The notes: generated from the sequence alone by a model not told the origin. A DNA stretch of 8,299 nucleotides from an uncultured Acidimicrobium sp. (GCA_903895515.1 CAITUB010000243.1:1-8299); one strand, 5' to 3'. Numbered from the stretch's first letter, positions 1 to 6,740 are shown. Numbers and translations are program-made.

Positions 1-482
1 CTGAGCACAACAAATTCTGCGCCGAGTTCTTTTACGATCTGAGCGACTTGAGCAAAGTTCGCATCTGGCGTAGTTGGAGTAGGCGTAAGCACCCACACCG
101 CACCCTCAAACAACGAAGCATCTGCACCAGCTAGCCCAATGAGCTCGCTGCCAGCCATTGGATGACCCGCGACGAAACGCGCGTCGGTGATTTCGCGAAC
201 GATATGCGCCTTAACCCCACCAACGTCAGTCACTAATCCCGTTGTGGTTGAGAGTGCACGCTGTACTTGCTCGGTAACCGATGAAACGGGCGTTGCGACG
301 AAAGATACTTCTGCATCTGCATCAATGCCTCGTGCGGCAATTAGCCCTAATGCGAGTGCTTCTTCTTCTGTCTCAGACCGCACATCGTTTCCGGTGACAT
401 GCCAACCGCGTGCAGTAAGCGCAGCGGCAAGCGAGCCGCCAATCAGCCCAAGCCCAAAAATATTTGCTCGTCGCTGTTTCAC
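1..482 (-). CDS. tyrA: Prephenate dehydrogenase, N-terminal part (cut by window edge)
   Basis: This is an NAD(P)-dependent dehydrogenase of tyrosine biosynthesis that oxidatively decarboxylates prephenate to 4-hydroxyphenylpyruvate in the cytoplasm. About 160 codons are visible. A Rossmann glycine motif FGLGLIGGSLA lies at residues 9-19. An acidic residue, D33, sits where the second strand should end, which suggests NAD preference (inference). ATPVSSV is at 63-69, TDVGGVK at 85-91 and GHPMAGSE at 106-113; the last is the family's active-site histidine motif. The C-terminal helical dimerisation domain lies outside the window, since family members are about 280 residues or more. I chose GTG at 482 because no in-frame start closer to the rluB stop places the Rossmann motif better; no Shine-Dalgarno is visible. 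It follows rluB after 22 bases, so it is probably the next gene of the scpA operon. An arogenate dehydrogenase of the same family cannot be excluded. Confidence 0.9.
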   Translation of the reverse strand, partial: MKQRRANIFGLGLIGGSLAAALTARGWHVTGNDVRSETEEEALALGLIAARGIDADAEVSFVATPVSSVTEQVQRALSTTTGLVTDVGGVKAHIVREITDARFVAGHPMAGSELIGLAGADASLFEGAVWVLTPTPTTPDANFAQVAQIVKELGAEFVVL

Positions 483-504
483 AGAGAAATATCGTACCCG
501 AGCA

Positions 505-1227
505 CTACTCGGTGACTGCCTCTATTAATAGTTTGACCTCGGCTTGTGTGAGGTTGCGCCACTCACCCGGTCGAAGTTTCTTGTCCATAATCGGCCCGAT
601 GCGCGTACGAACGAGACGTATCACTGGATAACCAACGGATTCACACATACGTCGTATCTGTCGGTTTTTCCCCTCGTGAATCACCATTTTGAGCACACCT
701 TCTTGCAGCCTGCTCACTTCTGCTGGTGCTGTCACACCGTCATCGAGTTCGATTCCATTGCGCATGCGGTGTATTGCAACATCGCTGACATCAGCCGAAC
801 TGATATCAACTTGGACCAGATACTCCTTTTCGAGACCGTACTTCGGATGCGTAATTCGATTCGTTAGCTCGCCGTCATTGGTGAGCAGCAGCAATCCTTC
901 TGAATCACCATCTAAACGTCCAACCGGATACACGCGTGGCTCGGCAGGGACGAGTTCCACCACAGTCTCTCTATCGTGTGTGTCAATTGCTGTGCTGATG
1001 ACATCAACTGGTTTATTCAGCAGGTAATACACCAAGTCTGGGCGAACACCGACTGGTGCTCCATCGATTTCCACGATGTCTACTTCAACGTCAACTCGGC
1101 GGCCAAGTATTGCAACTTCGCCATTCACGGTCACTCGGCCTTCGGCAATGATTTCTTCACAAGCTCTTCGACTTCCCCACCCACGTTGGGCAAGCACTTT
1201 CTGCAGACGTTCCCCGTCATCGTTCAT
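505..1227 (-). CDS. rluB: 23S rRNA pseudouridine synthase, RluB/RsuA family
   Basis: This enzyme isomerises a specific uridine to pseudouridine in 23S rRNA during large-subunit assembly. The protein has 240 residues. An N-terminal S4 RNA-binding domain runs from about residue 6 to 50 (RLQKVLAQRG...RRACEEII...VTVNG). The catalytic domain carries PVGRLDGDSEGLLLLTNDG from 101, with D106 as the expected catalytic aspartate. The family motif IHEGKNRQIRRM is at 183-194. Length and domain order fit RsuA/RluB/RluE/RluF enzymes; the RluB assignment rests mainly on its position after scpB, as in many Gram-positives. The ATG overlaps the scpB stop as ATGA and there is no clear Shine-Dalgarno, so translation is probably coupled to scpB. 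The exact target uridine cannot be read from sequence. Confidence 0.95.
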   Translation of the reverse strand: MNDDGERLQKVLAQRGWGSRRACEEIIAEGRVTVNGEVAILGRRVDVEVDIVEIDGAPVGVRPDLVYYLLNKPVDVISTAIDTHDRETVVELVPAEPRVYPVGRLDGDSEGLLLLTNDGELTNRITHPKYGLEKEYLVQVDISSADVSDVAIHRMRNGIELDDGVTAPAEVSRLQEGVLKMVIHEGKNRQIRRMCESVGYPVIRLVRTRIGPIMDKKLRPGEWRNLTQAEVKLLIEAVTE

Positions 1228-1811
1228 TCTGTTTGTGGCACGATTCGCAAACCATGCTCAAGTGCTTCAACCACAGCAGCATCGGGAACAAAATCGGCAA
1301 TCGGTGGCAATGCAGACAAAGATTCAATGCCCAATCGCTCAAGGAACAGTGACGTGGTTCCAAAAAGCACGGCTTGACCAGGACCATCATCGCGCGACAT
1401 TTCCGTGATGTATCCACGTGCTTGCAGCGTGCGCATCACCGCATCTGGATCGACACCGCGAATCGCTGCAACTTGTCCACGGGAGATGGGTTGCTTATAG
1501 GCAATGATCGCAAGAGTCTCGAGTGCTGCAGATGAAATACGTGCCTGTTGGCTGTCGAGCACAAAGCGTTCAACGTATGAAGCAACATCGTGATGCGACT
1601 GAAATCGATACCCTCCCGCAACCTTCACAAGTTGAAAGCCATGTCCAGCTTCTTCATACGCTGCTGCAAGGCGCTCGCAGAGTCCTTCGATAGATGCAAC
1701 TGAAATTTCAAGGAGTTGAGAAAGCAGTGTTGGGTCAACAGGCTCCATCGCCACAAGCAAAATAGCTTCCAGTGCGCGTACCGATTCTGCAGAGATATTT
1801 TCTTCAGTCAT
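1224..1811 (-). CDS. scpB: Segregation and condensation protein B
   Basis: ScpB is the winged-helix (kite) subunit that dimerises and binds ScpA in the bacterial SMC condensin complex, which organises and segregates the chromosome. The protein has 195 residues. Its N-terminal winged helix starts with SVRALEAILLVAMEPV at about residues 10-25. The family signature SSAALETLAIIAYKQPISRG is at 93-112, followed by IRGVDPDAVMRTLQARG and the second winged helix. The open frame extends upstream to 1964 inside scpA, but ATG 1811 is preferred: it has AGAGG five bases upstream and gives the usual N-terminus. Another ATG at 1841 would overlap scpA by 17 bases. The gene lies 13 bases after the scpA stop and overlaps rluB by four bases. 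Confidence 0.95.
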   Translation of the reverse strand: MTEENISAESVRALEAILLVAMEPVDPTLLSQLLEISVASIEGLCERLAAAYEEAGHGFQLVKVAGGYRFQSHHDVASYVERFVLDSQQARISSAALETLAIIAYKQPISRGQVAAIRGVDPDAVMRTLQARGYITEMSRDDGPGQAVLFGTTSLFLERLGIESLSALPPIADFVPDAAVVEALEHGLRIVPQTE

Positions 1812-1815
1812 GAAA

Positions 1816-1821
1816 TCCTCT
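1816..1821 (-). promoter_or_regulatory. Shine-Dalgarno of scpB
   Basis: On the minus strand AGAGGA ends four bases before the ATG at 1811, with the GAGG core five bases away. It lies at the scpA stop and selects ATG 1811 over the upstream in-frame ATG at 1841. It is one of only two clear ribosome binding sites in the window. Confidence 0.75.
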
Positions 1822-1824
1822 TTG

Positions 1825-2604
1825 TCATCCTTCGTAATCATCAATTTGCAGAACGGCTTCAAACCCTGTGTCATCGCCGGCAATCCATTGCACCTCGATC
1901 TCGCCGAATCGATCTGACTGCTCAAGCGTGACTCTGCCCTGCTTGTACAACTCAAGAATGGCAAGAAAGCGCACCACTACTTCGATGCGATCATAAATAG
2001 CTTCAGTAATTTGCCTGAACGTGACTTTTCCCAACTTTGGCAAAGTATCCAACATCTCCATCAGTGCATCGGCAACGCTGGCACGAATTGGAGCAACGTG
2101 GAATAGATCAATTGACGTTGGTGGCTTTGGTTGGGTCACGCGCAAATATGCGCGTTGTAAACGAACCGGCGTCACACCGTCAAGCATGTCGGGAAGCAAA
2201 TCGGCAAAGCGCTCATCAGGGCCCGAACGACGAGGAAAGCTGAGGCTCGCACGCTCGGTAAGTTGACTGAACACTGAGGCAACATCTTTGAACGTTTTGC
2301 AATCGAGAAGTCGCGCCAGCAGGAGATCGCGCTCAGACCACAGTGCCAACTCTTCATCCAAGTCCATGTCTTCGCGACCAGGAAGCAAGCGACGAGTTTT
2401 CAGTTCGACCAGGGTGGATGCAATGAGCAGGAATTCTGTCGCCACATCGAGATCAAGCATCTGCATACGCTGGATCTCTTCTAGGTAGGCCTCGACAATG
2501 CGGGTCAGCGAGACCTCATGGATATCTACTTCCTCTTTCAAAATGAGATGCAACAGGAGGTCGAACGGACCGTCATAAACGGGGGTAGCTACCTCAAATG
2601 CCAT
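1825..2604 (-). CDS. scpA: Segregation and condensation protein A (kleisin)
   Basis: ScpA is the kleisin subunit that bridges SMC heads and recruits ScpB in the condensin complex. The protein has 259 residues, normal for the family. It opens with the diagnostic segment YDGPFDLLLHLI at 10-21, followed by VDIHEVSLTRIVEAYLEEI at 26-44. ATEFLLIASTLVELKTRRLLP at 55-75 is the helix that binds the SMC neck. The C-terminal winged helix is at about 206-240 (EVVVRFLAILELYKQGRV...). The frame stays open to 2703, but the extra residues resemble nothing and ATG 2604 gives the canonical start. A GTG at 2622 is a poorer option. There is no Shine-Dalgarno, but TATTCT lies six bases before the ATG. The gene heads the scpA-scpB-rluB-tyrA operon and diverges from trpS. 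Confidence 0.95.
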   Translation of the reverse strand: MAFEVATPVYDGPFDLLLHLILKEEVDIHEVSLTRIVEAYLEEIQRMQMLDLDVATEFLLIASTLVELKTRRLLPGREDMDLDEELALWSERDLLLARLLDCKTFKDVASVFSQLTERASLSFPRRSGPDERFADLLPDMLDGVTPVRLQRAYLRVTQPKPPTSIDLFHVAPIRASVADALMEMLDTLPKLGKVTFRQITEAIYDRIEVVVRFLAILELYKQGRVTLEQSDRFGEIEVQWIAGDDTGFEAVLQIDDYEG

Positions 2605-2610
2605 GCTGAC

Positions 2611-2616
2611 AGAATA
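2611..2616 (-). promoter_or_regulatory. Candidate -10 element of scpA (leaderless start)
   Basis: The minus strand reads TATTCT (matches TANNNT), then six bases, then the scpA ATG. A -10 in this position would start transcription at or next to the A of the ATG. No Shine-Dalgarno is present to offer another way to initiate. No good -35 match is visible. Leaderless mRNAs with this geometry are common in actinobacteria (established); its use here is inferred. Confidence 0.5.
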
Positions 2617-2660
2617 GTTCACTAGACCGAAATGTCCTGAGCCCGTTGTGCTGCTTGCAC

Positions 2661-2666
2661 TAGCGT
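2661..2666 (+). promoter_or_regulatory. Candidate -10 element of trpS (leaderless start)
   Basis: TAGCGT (TANNNT) is followed by six bases and then the GTG start of trpS at 2673. The TAG is also an in-frame stop, so GTG 2673 is the first start codon available in this frame. No Shine-Dalgarno precedes it. A weak -35-like CTGAGC lies 18 bases upstream at 2637-2642. The geometry mirrors the divergent scpA element. Confidence 0.5.
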
Positions 2667-2672
2667 TGCACC

Positions 2673-3659
2673 GTGGCTCGCGTACTTTCCTGCATTCAGC
2701 CAACTGGCGACGTTCATTTAGGCAACTACCTTGGCGCTCTGCGCAATTGGGTTTCAGGCCAACATGCCAATGACGTCTTCCACGGAATTGTTGACCTGCA
2801 CGCCCTCACCATTACCGACAAACCTGGCGTACTTGGCAAGAACACAGTCGAGCTTGCAGCCATGCTGTTTGCGGTTGGGCTAGACCCAGAGGTTGCCACG
2901 GTATTTGTTCAATCCCATGTCCCCGAGCACTCACAATTGGGTTGGATCATGGAATGCACCGTGAGTTTCGGCGAACTCAGCAGAATGACCCAATTCAAAG
3001 ACAAGTCCGCCAAACGTGAGGCCGACTTCGTTTCAGCCGGTCTCTTTACCTACCCCGCATTGCAGGCGGCAGACATCTTGCTGTACGACGCAGCCGAGGT
3101 TCCAGTTGGTGATGATCAGCGTCAACATATTGAAATCACTCGAGATATCGCCGTTCGTTTCAATCATCGTTTTGGTGAAACCTTTGTCCTGCCTAAAGCC
3201 GTTACGCCTCCTGCTGGTGCACGCGTAATGGACTTGCTCGATCCCACTTCAAAAATGTCAAAGTCGTCAGAGACCGATGCAGGATGCGTATATCTACTCG
3301 ATGCACCGTCGGCAATCGAAAAGAAATTCAAGCGAGCAGTCACCGACTCAGAGAACGATGTTCGCTACGACCGTGAGGCAAAACCGGGTATCGCCAACTT
3401 GCTCGATATTTTGAGTGCAGTAACTGGAACTGCCCCGCAACAACTCGCTGATCAGTACACACAATACGGTGCGTTGAAGAGCGACTGTGGCGCTGCCGTT
3501 GCTGCAATGTTGACGCCAATTCAGGCGCGATACACCGAACTCATGAACGACAAAGCAGAGCTTGGTCGCCTCCTGCGCATTGGTGCAGAAAAAGCAGGCA
3601 CCGTTGCACAGGCAACTCTTGCCCGAGCGCACAACGCAATTGGTTTCTACCCGCGCTAA
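2673..3659 (+). CDS. trpS: Tryptophanyl-tRNA synthetase
   Basis: This class Ic aminoacyl-tRNA synthetase charges tRNA-Trp using ATP in the cytoplasm. The protein has 328 residues, typical for bacterial TrpRS. The N-terminal SCIQPTGDVHLGNYLGALR includes the HIGH-class motif HLGN at 15-18. MTQFKDKSA is at 105-113 and AGLFTYPALQAADILLY at 122-138. PVGDDQRQHIEITRD at 144-158 contributes to the tryptophan and ATP pocket. The KMSKS loop is SKMSKS at 193-198, followed by KKFKRAVTDSE and the helical anticodon-binding domain. The start is GTG 2673, because an in-frame TAG lies at 2661. Residue 7 is Cys where most family members I know have Gly (SGIQP). It is the only plus-strand gene, divergent from scpA, and its stop overlaps the HD gene's stop tail to tail. 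Confidence 0.97.
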   Translation: MARVLSCIQPTGDVHLGNYLGALRNWVSGQHANDVFHGIVDLHALTITDKPGVLGKNTVELAAMLFAVGLDPEVATVFVQSHVPEHSQLGWIMECTVSFGELSRMTQFKDKSAKREADFVSAGLFTYPALQAADILLYDAAEVPVGDDQRQHIEITRDIAVRFNHRFGETFVLPKAVTPPAGARVMDLLDPTSKMSKSSETDAGCVYLLDAPSAIEKKFKRAVTDSENDVRYDREAKPGIANLLDILSAVTGTAPQQLADQYTQYGALKSDCGAAVAAMLTPIQARYTELMNDKAELGRLLRIGAEKAGTVAQATLARAHNAIGFYPR

Positions 3660-4102
3660 ATATTGTCGGCAGCTAAAAACGCTGCAGATACATCTGCATT
3701 GCAAGTTTGATTAATAATTGCGATCACTTCGCTGTGTGACCCTGCTTGGCGAAGCATGTCGACACCGATCTCTTCGTGTTGGTGATACAAAGAAAACCGC
3801 TTAGTTCGTGGGCCCACGATGGTGGCAACAACGCGCTGGAATGAAGAAAGGTTGCTGGCAACCTTTCCGATGTCGTGCAGCAGCACACCCGCAGTTTCGT
3901 TACGAGTAGCACCGGGACGCAGAGCAACGAATCTGTTAGCAACTTCAACGCTGTGGCGGCGATCTGCCTTGTTGAACCGAATCCACATATCACATTCACC
4001 TGCTGAAAGCGTGGATCGAACCATCTTGAGTTCTGCATCGGACACATCTCTGCGTGAAAACGACGACACGAACCGTTTGGCAAGATGAGTCACGTGGCTC
4101 AT
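3656..4102 (-). CDS. Small HD-domain protein, predicted metal-dependent phosphohydrolase
   Basis: I do not recognise a specific family beyond the HD superfamily. The protein has 148 residues. Its likely metal ligands are present in order: H50 in RRHSVEVANR, the HD pair H76-D77 in GVLLHDIGK, H107 or H109 in YHQHEEIGVDML, and D146 in FLAADNI just before the C-terminus. The fold is therefore compact and ends right after the last ligand, with no partner domain, signal peptide or membrane segment. HD proteins usually hydrolyse phosphoesters of nucleotides; the substrate cannot be told here. The ATG overlaps the xerD stop as ATGA, so translation is probably coupled to xerD. The preceding AGG is nine bases away and weak. 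The 3' end overlaps the convergent trpS by four bases. Confidence 0.8.
   Translation of the reverse strand: MSHVTHLAKRFVSSFSRRDVSDAELKMVRSTLSAGECDMWIRFNKADRRHSVEVANRFVALRPGATRNETAGVLLHDIGKVASNLSSFQRVVATIVGPRTKRFSLYHQHEEIGVDMLRQAGSHSEVIAIINQTCNADVSAAFLAADNI
3669..3698 (+). other. Two overlapping, mutually exclusive small hairpins after trpS
   Basis: Just after the trpS stop, GCAGC (3669-3673) can pair with GCTGC (3681-3685), and TGCAGA (3683-3688) pairs perfectly with TCTGCA (3693-3698) around a TACA loop. They share 3683-3685, so only one can form. No T-run follows, so this is not a canonical intrinsic terminator. The bases also code for the C-terminus of the HD protein on the other strand, so the pairing may be accidental. 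Confidence 0.3.
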
Positions 4103-5034
4103 GATTTCGAACCTGCAAAGCCAATTCGTGCACGAGGATGCGATTCCTTGTACATATCGAACAACACTTCATTATCAACACGGGTATACACCTGCGTCGT
4201 ACTCACTGAAGCATGACCCAACAGTTCCTGCACAATGCGCAAGTCAGCACCGTGGACCAACATATGAGTGGCACACGAATGCCGCAGCACATGCGGTGAA
4301 ATCTCATCGCCCAGCTCAGCAATTCGTGCGTACTTGCGCACAATTCCCCACGCAGCCTGTCGGCTAATCCTTGTTCCACGCGCACCGAGAAAAACCGCGT
4401 CGGCATAGTCGCGCTTAGCCCATTGTTCAGGAACCAACATGGTCCTTCCACCCGCACCGAGCCATTCCTCCAATGCGGCTTTGGCATGACTGCCAAAGGG
4501 CACGATGCGTTCCTTCGAGCCCTTACCAAAGAGGCGCACCAATTGAGACTCCATGTCTAAATCGGAAAGCGACAGCCCACATGCTTCGGAAATTCGCGCC
4601 CCAGTGGCGTACAGGAATTCGAGGAGCGCCCTGTCGCGAAGCGCGAAGGAGTCAACACCGGTTGCAGCAGCCAATATCCGTGACACGTCGTCTTCGCTCA
4701 GTGCCTTCGGAATTCCACTCGGTACTTTCACACCATCTACACCGGAAGTCGGGTTGTCTGGTCGTAAACGCTCTTCAACGAGATATCGATGCATCATTCT
4801 CACAGCGGCATACATTCGAGCAACGCTTTTTGCAGCCTTGCCCTCTGCGCGCAAGGAAGCGATGAATTGCTCAATGTTTGGTGATTGAGCAGACAGCACA
4901 TCGTTACTACTAGAGGCTAGAAACGACTCGTAGCGAAGCAGATCACGACGATAAGCCTCGATGGTGCGCGGAGACCTTCCCTGCTCAATGGTCATCCATG
5001 TGAGAAAACGCTCGCTGTATGTCAGCGACGACAT
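4099..5034 (-). CDS. xerD: Tyrosine recombinase XerD
   Basis: XerD is the site-specific recombinase that, with XerC or alone, resolves chromosome dimers at dif during segregation. The protein has 311 residues. The N-terminal SAM-like core-binding domain (about 5-95) contains FLTWMTIEQGRSPRTIEAYRRDL. The catalytic domain carries the full residue set: R147 (ATGARISE), K171 (GKGSKER), H248 and R251 (SPHVLRHS), H274 (LLGHASVSTT) and nucleophile Y283 (QVYTRV). The frame extends upstream to 5133 inside pyrG, but ATG 5034 begins the canonical sequence and lies 10 bases after the pyrG stop, with only a weak GAG-like binding site. XerC and XerD are hard to separate by sequence alone; XerD is favoured by the actinobacterial order pyrG-xerD-scpAB. 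It overlaps the next gene as ATGA. Confidence 0.93.
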   Translation of the reverse strand: MSSLTYSERFLTWMTIEQGRSPRTIEAYRRDLLRYESFLASSSNDVLSAQSPNIEQFIASLRAEGKAAKSVARMYAAVRMMHRYLVEERLRPDNPTSGVDGVKVPSGIPKALSEDDVSRILAAATGVDSFALRDRALLEFLYATGARISEACGLSLSDLDMESQLVRLFGKGSKERIVPFGSHAKAALEEWLGAGGRTMLVPEQWAKRDYADAVFLGARGTRISRQAAWGIVRKYARIAELGDEISPHVLRHSCATHMLVHGADLRIVQELLGHASVSTTQVYTRVDNEVLFDMYKESHPRARIGFAGSKS

Positions 5035-5044
5035 CGTCAACTCG

Positions 5045-6700
5045 TTAAGCGCTAATTGATGGAGCCGCAGTTGGCTCTGCAACTGCTGGGGAGTTTTGCA
5101 ATCGCACCACACGGTGTTGCAATGACGCGCCAATCAGTTCGCGGAACAACGGGTGAGGTCGATCTGGACGACTCTTGAATTCAGGATGCGCCTGTGTACC
5201 AACCCAAAACGGGTGATCGGAAAGCTCGATGAACTCCACAAGCCTGCGGTCTGGCGATGAGCCGCTGCACACAAAACCTGATTCTTCGAATCGGGCACGA
5301 TACGACGAGTTGAATTCATAGCGATGGCGATGGCGCTCGCTGACAACAGTCTCGCCATATGCGGCGGCAACTTTTGTACCTGGTTCAAGTTGCGCGTAAT
5401 AGGCACCGAGACGCATCGTTCCGCCCATGTCGGTCACATCACGCTGGTCTACCATCAGGTCGATAACCGGGTTTTGCGTTGTCGGATCGAACTCAGTCGA
5501 ATGCGCGTCGCTGAGACCAAGCACGTGTCGAGCAAATTCGATGGTCATGACTTGCATTCCCAAGCACAGACCAAGACATGGAACTCCGTGCTCGCGCGCA
5601 AACTCTGCTGCACGAATTTTGCCTTCCACTCCACGGGATCCAAAGCCTCCGGGAATCACGATGCCATCGAGCGTTGCCAATTGTTCTTCGGCAAGCAATC
5701 CTTCAACATTTTCTGCCTGAATCCACACAACTTCGACATTGGCTGCGTGATGGAATCCAGCGTGTTTCAAACTTTCAACAACTGACAGATAGGCGTCGTG
5801 CAACTCAACATATTTTCCGATCAGGCCAATTCGAACTGGTGCAGTACTTGCTTCAACACGGGCGACAACTTCTCGCCATGGGGTGAGGTCGAGTGGTGCA
5901 TCAATGCGCAACACGTCACAGATCTGCGTGTCAAGACCTTCATCGTGAAGGATGAGTGGCAGCTCGTAAATGTTGCGCGCATCGGCAGCGTTGATGACGT
6001 TCTTTTGTTCCACGTCGCACTGATTCGAAATCTTGCGCTTCAGCTGATCGCTAATTGGTTCATCGCTTCGGCACACAATGATGTCTGGTTGAATTCCGCG
6101 CGAACGGAGTTCGGTCACGCTGTGTTGCGTTGGTTTCGTCTTTTGTTCGCCGCTCGGACCGATAAATGGAACCAACGTGACGTGCACGTAACAGACATTG
6201 TCACGACCAACTTCATTACGGAACTGACGTACGGCTTCCAAAAACGGCAGAATCTCGATGTCTCCAACAGTGCCGCCAATTTCGGTAATGACCACGTCGA
6301 CATCTTCGGTTGCAAGGCGCTTAATTCGGCGACGAATCTCATCTGTCACATGAGGGATAACTTGAACGGTCCGTCCGAGGTAATCGCCTCTGCGTTCTGC
6401 GGCAAGAACTGCTTGATAAATACTTCCAGTTGTTGCATTTGAAGAGCGAGACAGATTCTCATCGATGAAGCGCTCGTAGTGACCGAGGTCTAAGTCCGTC
6501 TCTCCACCATCATCGGTAACAAAAACTTCACCGTGTTCGAATGGATTCATTGTTCCCGGATCGACGTTGATGTACGGATCTAGTTTTTGCATGGTGACAC
6601 GCAACCCACGCATCTTCAACAATCTTCCAAGTGATGAAGCGGTCAAACCTTTTCCAAGGGAGCTAGCAACGCCACCTGTCACGAACACGTGCTTTGGCAT
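5045..6700 (-). CDS. pyrG: CTP synthase (glutamine-hydrolysing)
   Basis: This enzyme makes CTP from UTP, ATP and glutamine, the last step of de novo pyrimidine nucleotide synthesis; it acts in the cytoplasm as a tetramer or filament. The protein has 551 residues, normal for the family. The synthase domain (1 to about 267) has the phosphate-binding loop VTGGVASSLGKGLTASSLG at 7-25, GHYERF at 73-78, EIGGTVGDIE at 140-149 and KTKPTQHSV at 187-195. The class I glutamine amidotransferase domain (about 289-530) has GGFGSRGVEGK at 351-361, nucleophile C379 in CLGLCLGMQ, and H505 and E507 in HPEF. A short, low-complexity Pro/Ala tail ends the protein. ATG 6700 has a good Shine-Dalgarno. The gene sits 83 bases after recN and 10 before xerD. 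Confidence 0.98.
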   Translation of the reverse strand: MPKHVFVTGGVASSLGKGLTASSLGRLLKMRGLRVTMQKLDPYINVDPGTMNPFEHGEVFVTDDGGETDLDLGHYERFIDENLSRSSNATTGSIYQAVLAAERRGDYLGRTVQVIPHVTDEIRRRIKRLATEDVDVVITEIGGTVGDIEILPFLEAVRQFRNEVGRDNVCYVHVTLVPFIGPSGEQKTKPTQHSVTELRSRGIQPDIIVCRSDEPISDQLKRKISNQCDVEQKNVINAADARNIYELPLILHDEGLDTQICDVLRIDAPLDLTPWREVVARVEASTAPVRIGLIGKYVELHDAYLSVVESLKHAGFHHAANVEVVWIQAENVEGLLAEEQLATLDGIVIPGGFGSRGVEGKIRAAEFAREHGVPCLGLCLGMQVMTIEFARHVLGLSDAHSTEFDPTTQNPVIDLMVDQRDVTDMGGTMRLGAYYAQLEPGTKVAAAYGETVVSERHRHRYEFNSSYRARFEESGFVCSGSSPDRRLVEFIELSDHPFWVGTQAHPEFKSRPDRPHPLFRELIGASLQHRVVRLQNSPAVAEPTAAPSISA

Positions 6701-6705
6701 TTTTG

Positions 6706-6711
6706 CTCTCC
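6706..6711 (-). promoter_or_regulatory. Shine-Dalgarno of pyrG
   Basis: On the minus strand GGAGAG ends five bases before the pyrG ATG, placing the GGAG core seven bases away. It is the strongest ribosome binding site in the window and fixes the pyrG start. Confidence 0.85.
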
Positions 6712-6723
6712 GTCCGCTCTCTA

Positions 6724-6740
6724 GGTTCTGTCGAAGAACC
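6724..6740 (-). promoter_or_regulatory. Perfect hairpin in the recN-pyrG gap (pyrG leader)
   Basis: GGTTCT and AGAACC pair perfectly around a five-base loop, 12 bases upstream of the pyrG Shine-Dalgarno. No T-run follows on the minus strand, so it is not a standard terminator. A TANNNT-like element, TATGCT, lies further upstream at 6763-6768 on the minus strand and could start a leader of about 55 bases that includes the hairpin. Roles as an RNA stability or control element, or as the 3' end of recN mRNA, are both open. Confidence 0.4.

Noticed and set aside
187..1408. Several 100-130 codon plus-strand frames opposite tyrA, rluB and scpB
   Set aside because: They overlap each other and confident minus-strand genes, have low-complexity Ser/Thr/Arg-rich translations and lack ribosome binding sites.
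2605..2703. N-terminal extension of scpA to an ATG at 2703
   Set aside because: The 33 extra residues match nothing in ScpA, would overlap the trpS start and both promoter-like elements, and ATG 2604 gives the canonical N-terminus.
4099..5034. XerD as an integrase of a mobile element
   Set aside because: No attachment repeats, phage genes or shift in composition surround it. It sits in a conserved housekeeping order between pyrG and an overlapping small gene.
5035..5133. N-terminal extension of xerD into pyrG
   Set aside because: It would overlap pyrG by about 90 bases with a Gln/Leu/Cys-rich stretch not seen in Xer recombinases. ATG 5034 begins the conserved core-binding domain.
5798..6442. 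A 214-codon open frame on the plus strand
   Set aside because: It lies wholly antisense to pyrG, which is certain from its motifs. The translation is rich in Asn, His, Cys and Trp and shows no recognisable domain; it is a shadow of the pyrG codon pattern.
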